A stretch of 11,001 bases of DNA from Bacteroidia bacterium (GTDB lineage: Bacteria; Bacteroidota; Bacteroidia; Cytophagales; Cyclobacteriaceae): assembly GCA_016650355.1 (NCBI GenBank), contig JAENVX010000094.1, forward strand, positions 1 to 11,001, given 5' to 3'. Below the pieces are notes generated by a model. The model was not told the origin of the DNA, made no database searches, and was given only the letters and a program-made list of their open reading frames with translations. This document shows, in pieces, positions 7,096 through 11,001 of the stretch; the first letter of the stretch is position 1, and each line of letters opens with the position of its first letter. The position numbers were made by a program, and so were the translations under genes.

Positions 7096-8166
7096 CTAGT
7101 TGATCATACTTGCTTCAACCTTATCTTTTTCAGGTCTTAGTGCGCGTACCGCTGCACCAGCCAGCCACAGTTCGCTTTCGCGTACTTCTTTAAGTTCTTC
7201 CGCAAGTTTCTCGCGATAGTCAGGTTTGCTACATGTGTCGATTGTACGTTTTGCTTCGGCACCACTTGCTACACTTTCATAAAGTTCTTTGAAGACGGGC
7301 AGTGTTGCTGCTTTGAATTTCTTCTTCCAATCTAAAGCGCCACGTTGCGCTGTGGTTGAGCAGTTGGCATACATCCAATCCATACCATTCTCGGCAACGA
7401 GTGGCATTAAACTCTGTGTAAGTTCTTCAACGGTTTCATTGAATGCCTCAGAAGGAGTATGTCCCTTTGAACGGAGCACTTCATATTGTGCTTCGAAGAT
7501 TCCAGCAATTGCGCCCATAAGTGTACCGCGTTCGCCAGTCAAATCAGAAAAGACTTCTTTCTTGAAATCTGTTTGAAACAGGTAGCCCGAGCCAACGCCA
7601 ATACCTAATGCAATTGCTTTTTGAGTCGCCTTTCCGGAAGCATCTTGAAATACTGCATAACTTGAATTGATACCTTTTCCTTGTAGGAACAATCTCCTTA
7701 CAGAAGTGCCCGATCCTTTTGGTGCGGCTAGTACCACATCGACATCAGCAGGAGGTATAATGCCTGTTTGCTCTTTGAAGGTAATGCCAAAGCCGTGAGA
7801 GAAATATAAAGTCTTTCCTTTTGTTAGGAAAGGTTTGATCGTTGGCCAAAGTGCAATCTGGCCTGCATCTGAAAGCAGATATTCCAGAATCGTTCCGCGT
7901 TTAGCGGCCTCTTCAATTTCAAACAGCGTTTCCCCAGGCACCCAGCCATGTTCGACAGCTTTACCCCATGTTTTTGAACCTTTGCGTTGGCCAACGATTA
8001 CGTTGAAACCATTATCGCGTAGATTTAATGCTTGCGCGGGACCCTGCACGCCATATCCAATAATTGCTATAGTTTCTTTTTTCAAAACTTCCAATGCTTT
8101 TTCCATCGGAAATTCTTCGCGGGTAACTACTTCTTCCATTGTTCCTCCAAAATTGATCTTTGCCAT
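7096..8166 (-). CDS. ilvC: ketol-acid reductoisomerase
   Basis: IlvC rearranges and reduces acetolactate or acetohydroxybutyrate with NAD(P)H and Mg2+, step two of the shared valine/isoleucine pathway. The 356 residues mark it as the short class I form. The N-terminal Rossmann domain has AIIGYGVQGPAQALNLRDNG (34-53) and the cofactor-binding loop VGQRKGSKTW (58-67). The catalytic domain shows SHGFGI (123-128, His124), AAPKGSGTSVR (148-158, Lys150), the metal-binding DLTGERGTLMG (208-218, Asp208 and Glu212), ETVEELTQS (244-252) and ANCSTTAQRGALDW (267-280). The start is ATG at 8164-8166 and the stop is TAG. The gene follows ilvN after a long repeat-bearing spacer. Arg and Ser in the cofactor loop favour NADPH, but I would not assert it. 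The gene is intact. Confidence 0.97.
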   Translation of the reverse strand: MAKINFGGTMEEVVTREEFPMEKALEVLKKETIAIIGYGVQGPAQALNLRDNGFNVIVGQRKGSKTWGKAVEHGWVPGETLFEIEEAAKRGTILEYLLSDAGQIALWPTIKPFLTKGKTLYFSHGFGITFKEQTGIIPPADVDVVLAAPKGSGTSVRRLFLQGKGINSSYAVFQDASGKATQKAIALGIGVGSGYLFQTDFKKEVFSDLTGERGTLMGAIAGIFEAQYEVLRSKGHTPSEAFNETVEELTQSLMPLVAENGMDWMYANCSTTAQRGALDWKKKFKAATLPVFKELYESVASGAEAKRTIDTCSKPDYREKLAEELKEVRESELWLAGAAVRALRPEKDKVEASMIN

Positions 8167-8175
8167 GATATTAGT

Positions 8176-8246
8176 TTTAGTCTTTAGTTATTTAATTATA
8201 TAAAGTCTTGAGTCATATGTCTTGAGTAATTAGCTTGAAGACTAAA
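8176..8246 (-). repeat. direct and inverted repeat words in the ilvN-ilvC spacer
   Basis: The spacer holds two exact copies of the 9-base word GTCTTGAGT on the plus strand (8205-8213 and 8219-8227), separated by CATAT. Around them is a perfect 9-base inverted repeat, TTTAGTCTT at 8176-8184 and AAGACTAAA at 8238-8246. Read on the coding strand the words are ACTCAAGAC twice, enclosed by complementary arms. No protein-coding frame explains this. Its role is unknown. Confidence 0.65.
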
Positions 8247-8267
8247 TACTAGCGACTTGGGACTGTT

Positions 8268-8558
8268 TTAATCTACGTCTACAATTTTTTCACTTAGTTC
8301 AAAATAGAGGCTGCTGCCTTCATAGGCCTTTACGCTTTCCACTTCAATTAATTTTTCCAGCTGAACGGTAATTTTTTCAATCATATCATGCGTGGTGAAA
8401 AGCAACATGATCACGCCACCTTTACGAAAATCATTTTCATTTTCGTGGGCCATTAATTTCTTAATCCTTACTCTTCTCCGGTTTAAAATATTAATGATCC
8501 GGTTGAGAACTGAAAAATTATTGTCGGATGTTAGTTCTATTGTAAATTCCTGTTTCAT
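8268..8558 (-). CDS. ilvN: acetolactate synthase small (regulatory) subunit, short ACT-only form
   Basis: This is the probable regulatory partner of the IlvB encoded just upstream. With the ATG at 8556-8558 it has 96 residues: one ACT domain (about 3-80, opening QEFTIELTSDNNFSVLNRI) and a short acidic tail ending EKIVDVD. The C-terminal domain found in longer IlvN/IlvH proteins is absent. An ungapped alignment from memory to E. coli IlvH keeps the equivalent of Asn11 (Asn13 here). It replaces the valine-site Gly14 with Ser16 and Asn29 with Arg31. In this it resembles IlvM of the valine-insensitive isozyme II. The frame is open to a TTG at 8592-8594, but that extension runs into a spacer hairpin and is not family-like. 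The assignment rests on the ACT fold and on its place between ilvB and ilvC. The feedback behaviour is inference. Confidence 0.85.
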   Translation of the reverse strand: MKQEFTIELTSDNNFSVLNRIINILNRRRVRIKKLMAHENENDFRKGGVIMLLFTTHDMIEKITVQLEKLIEVESVKAYEGSSLYFELSEKIVDVD

Positions 8559-8568
8559 AAGTTCTGAG

Positions 8569-8595
8569 TTTGGTATAGAGACCTGCGACACCAAA
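8569..8595 (-). repeat. 8-base-arm hairpin in the ilvB-ilvN spacer
   Basis: On the coding strand TTTGGTGT and ATACCAAA pair over eight positions, one of them G-U, across an 11-base loop. The structure ends about ten bases before the chosen ilvN ATG. The right arm includes the ACCAAACT word also seen before leuA and leuC. It could affect ilvN translation or simply be spacer of the same kind as in the rest of this locus. Confidence 0.45.
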
Positions 8596-8617
8596 TCTGT
8601 TTATCCTTTACTTTAGA

Positions 8618-10369
8618 TTATTTACCTTTTGGTATTTCCAGTATTACCTCTCCAACTCCCGCACCTGCAGGCACCATTGGAAACACGTTATCTTCTTTTC
8701 CCACAACCACTTCTAGAAAAAATGGCGTCTTTGCCTCTAGCATCTCACGCAAACCTTCTTGCAAATCACCCCGGTCAACAACTTTGCGAGCAGGAATTGA
8801 ATAAGCTTCAGCGAGTTTTATAAAATCGGGATTTATCATTTCTGTAAACGAATAACGTTTTTCATGAAACAGCTGCTGCCATTGCCGCACCATACCCAGA
8901 AAACTATTATTCAAAACAATTATTTTCACGGGAATTTTATACTGCATGATGGTTCCTAACTCTTGCACAGTCATCTGATAGCCCCCGTCACCAATAACAG
9001 CTACCACTTCTTGTTTTGGCAACGCTAATTTGGCGCCCATAGCAGCGGGCAAAGCAAAGCCCATTGTGCCGGCTCCACCAGAAGTGACATTTGTTCTGGG
9101 ATTTTTAAATTGATAATACCTTGATGCAGTCATCTGGTGTTGTCCCACATCAGTTACCAATATTGCTTCACCTTTAGTTTGGTTAGAAAGGTGGTTGATT
9201 ACTTCACCCATTTTGATTTCACCGGTTGAATTGAATTCGTGATGGATAACTTTATCATACTCCTCTTGATTAAGCTTGCGAAAGCTATCAATCCATTCTT
9301 TGTATTGACCGGGTTGAACTTGTTTTGTTAATTCCACTAGTACCTCCTTTGCATCAGCATTGACAGCAACATCTGCTTTGATAATTTTGTTGATCTCTGC
9401 TCTATCAATTTCAATGTGAATGACTTTGGCCTGCTTAGCATACTTAGTTACATTACCCGTCACCCGGTCATCAAAGCGCATACCAATAGCAATCAGCACA
9501 TCACATTCATTGGTATTGATATTGGGGCCGTAATTTCCGTGCATCCCTAAAAAGCCAACATAATTAGGATGATCCGTTGGAAAGGCACTAAGGCCAAGCA
9601 ATGTACTTGCTACGGGGATGCCTGTTTTTTCAGAAAAGGCGACTAATTCGTTTGATCCTCCGGACAGCAATACCCCTTGACCAGCCAGAATATATGGCCT
9701 TTTTGCATTATTAATTAATTCCGCTGCTGCTTTGACCTGAGAAAGTTCTAAAGTAGGCCTTGGTTTATAAGTACGAATGTCTTTGCACTTCTTGTATTCC
9801 TGAAAATCGAATAATTCGTTCTGGGCATTTTTAGTAATGTCAATCAAAACAGGACCTGGTCTTCCTGTCACAGCGATGTGAAAAGCTTTGGCAACAGCGT
9901 CTGCAATATCCTTTGCTTCCGTTACCTGAACATTCCATTTTGTAACGGGAATAGTAGTGTTGATTACATCGGTTTCCTGAAAGGCGTCCGTTCCCAATAA
10001 ATGTGCGAATACCTGACCAGTGATACACACAAGAGGAGTGGAGTCAATCAGCGCATCGGCCAAACCTGTTACGAGATTTGTTGCTCCGGGACCTGAAGTG
10101 GCAAACACAATTCCTGGTCTGCCCGATACACGCGCAAAACCTTGTGCGGCATGAATGGCACCTTGCTCATGACGGACTAGTATGTGATTAAGTTGATCGG
10201 AAAAATGATAGAGTGCATCGTACACCGGCATGATCGCTCCACCCGGATATCCAAAAATGGTATCCACTTGTTCTTCTACTAAGCAACGCAACAAAGCTTC
10301 CGATCCGGAAATTTTTTGCTTGGTTGGCGCGGCAACTCTTTCTTTAGTCTTCGTCAGTAACGCATCCAT
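8618..10369 (-). CDS. ilvB: acetolactate synthase large (catalytic) subunit
   Basis: IlvB is the thiamine-diphosphate enzyme that joins two pyruvates, or pyruvate and 2-oxobutyrate, in the first common step of valine, leucine and isoleucine synthesis. Its 583 residues match the family. The Pyr domain carries the catalytic glutamate, Glu68 in VRHEQGAIHAAQGFAR, and SGPGATNLVTGLADA (92-106). The middle domain has the FAD-contacting GMRFDDRVTG (296-305). The PP domain has the ThDP/Mg motif starting at IGDGGYQMTVQE (459-470) and ending at LNNSFLGMVRQWQ (486-498, Trp497). The FAD-site and GMVRQWQ features separate AHAS from other ThDP enzymes such as pyruvate oxidase. The start is ATG at 10367-10369, overlapping the end of ilvD by 26 bases, which suggests translational coupling. 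The regulatory subunit follows directly. Confidence 0.97.
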   Translation of the reverse strand: MDALLTKTKERVAAPTKQKISGSEALLRCLVEEQVDTIFGYPGGAIMPVYDALYHFSDQLNHILVRHEQGAIHAAQGFARVSGRPGIVFATSGPGATNLVTGLADALIDSTPLVCITGQVFAHLLGTDAFQETDVINTTIPVTKWNVQVTEAKDIADAVAKAFHIAVTGRPGPVLIDITKNAQNELFDFQEYKKCKDIRTYKPRPTLELSQVKAAAELINNAKRPYILAGQGVLLSGGSNELVAFSEKTGIPVASTLLGLSAFPTDHPNYVGFLGMHGNYGPNINTNECDVLIAIGMRFDDRVTGNVTKYAKQAKVIHIEIDRAEINKIIKADVAVNADAKEVLVELTKQVQPGQYKEWIDSFRKLNQEEYDKVIHHEFNSTGEIKMGEVINHLSNQTKGEAILVTDVGQHQMTASRYYQFKNPRTNVTSGGAGTMGFALPAAMGAKLALPKQEVVAVIGDGGYQMTVQELGTIMQYKIPVKIIVLNNSFLGMVRQWQQLFHEKRYSFTEMINPDFIKLAEAYSIPARKVVDRGDLQEGLREMLEAKTPFFLEVVVGKEDNVFPMVPAGAGVGEVILEIPKGK

Positions 10370-11001
10370 CAGCAGCGGTTTTTACGAGTTTTGCATATTT
10401 AAATAGAACACCGTTTGTCACCCGAAGTGCCGGTGCCTTGTAATGCGACCTTCTGATCGCAATTGTTTTATCGTCAACTAACAAATTGATCTGATGTTTC
10501 TTCACATCGATTTCAATCCAATCGTTATCTTCTACTAATCCAATTAATCCTCCTTCAAAAGCTTCGGGCGTAATGTGACCAATAACAAATCCATGTGAAC
10601 CACCTGAGAATCTTCCATCAGTAATCAGCGCAACAGTTTTGCCCAGGCCAGAACCCATAATCAAACTTGTTGGTTTCAACATTTCAGGCATACCTGGTGC
10701 TCCCTTGGGGCCAACATTTCGAATAACGACTACATCTCCTTCTTTGATTTTACCAGACGTTATTCCATCAACCAATTCAAACTCACCGTTGAATACACGA
10801 GCAGTGCCTTTGAATTTTTCACCTTCCTTACCTGTAATTTTGGCCACCGATCCTTTCTCTGCGAGATTACCATAGAGAATTTGTAAGTGACCTGTTTTTT
10901 TAATAGGTCTTTCAAATGGAACGATTACGTCCTGTTTTTCGAAGTCGAGGTCTTTCGCGCCAGCAATGTTCTCAGCCATTGTTTTTCCTGTTACAGTGAT
11001 A
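10344..11001 (-). CDS. ilvD: dihydroxy-acid dehydratase, C-terminal part (gene enters from outside the window)
   Basis: IlvD dehydrates dihydroxy-isovalerate and dihydroxy-methylvalerate to the keto acids in step three of the shared pathway. Only the C-terminal part is here, about 218 codons. The frame is open to the window edge and reads ITVTGKT before MAENIAG, the usual linker into the C-terminal barrel, so the Met at 10977-10979 is internal and not a start. Recognisable motifs are PIKKTGHLQILYGNLA, NVGPKGAPGMPEM, LITDGRFSGGSHGFVIGH and the closing KYAKLVKTAADGCVTDED. The Ser of GRFSGGSHG belongs to the conserved active-site loop. The iron-sulfur cluster cysteines would be in the missing N-terminal part. 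The stop TAA at 10344-10346 lies inside the ilvB coding region. Confidence 0.96.
   Translation of the reverse strand, partial: ITVTGKTMAENIAGAKDLDFEKQDVIVPFERPIKKTGHLQILYGNLAEKGSVAKITGKEGEKFKGTARVFNGEFELVDGITSGKIKEGDVVVIRNVGPKGAPGMPEMLKPTSLIMGSGLGKTVALITDGRFSGGSHGFVIGHITPEAFEGGLIGLVEDNDWIEIDVKKHQINLLVDDKTIAIRRSHYKAPALRVTNGVLFKYAKLVKTAADGCVTDED

Noticed and set aside
8205..8227. CRISPR-like or tandem repeat array
   Set aside because: There are only two 9-base copies with a 5-base gap and no further units or cas genes.
9840..10028. 62-codon minus-strand frame inside ilvB
   Set aside because: It is out of frame with an intact ilvB and has no recognisable features, so it is not a sign of a frameshift.

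Overview
The window looks like a chromosomal segment from a member of the Bacteroidota, most likely the Cytophagales or a near relative. This is inferred from the moderately AT-rich DNA, A-rich leaders in place of clear Shine-Dalgarno sites, the IlvA type (catalytic domain plus one ACT-like domain), and the character of the proteins. No species can be named. There is no sign of mobile DNA, phage, CRISPR, tRNA or rRNA. No gene-free stretch is longer than about 200 bases.

Every credible gene lies on the minus strand, so transcription runs from position 11001 towards 1. In that order the genes are: ilvD (3' part only), ilvB, ilvN, ilvC, a class I SAM-dependent methyltransferase, ilvA, a HAD-IIA (NagD-like) phosphatase, leuC, leuD, leuB and leuA (5' part only). 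This is nearly the whole branched-chain amino acid pathway in one row. IlvA makes 2-oxobutyrate from threonine. IlvB/IlvN, IlvC and IlvD run the parallel isoleucine and valine branches. LeuA, LeuC/LeuD and LeuB turn 2-oxoisovalerate into the leucine keto acid. The final transaminase (IlvE) is not in the window.

The first block (ilvD to ilvA) is closely packed: ilvD and ilvB overlap by 26 bases and ilvA follows the methyltransferase by about 16 bases. Gaps of about 200 bases flank the phosphatase gene, so that gene and the leuCDBA block could have their own promoters or leaders. I could not identify a convincing promoter in either gap.

The most unusual content is between the genes and in two passenger genes. 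Several spacers (ilvB-ilvN, ilvN-ilvC, ilvC-methyltransferase, phosphatase-leuC, leuC-leuD, leuD-leuB) are built of short repeated words and form inverted repeats, the best having arms of 15 and 16 bases. These spacers are also where the longest open frames run upstream from TTG or GTG, giving false N-terminal extensions to leuD, ilvN, ilvA and the methyltransferase. I therefore chose internal ATG starts for those four. The acetolactate synthase small subunit is very short and lacks two residues used for valine feedback in E. coli IlvH. The methyltransferase and the phosphatase have no known role in the pathway.
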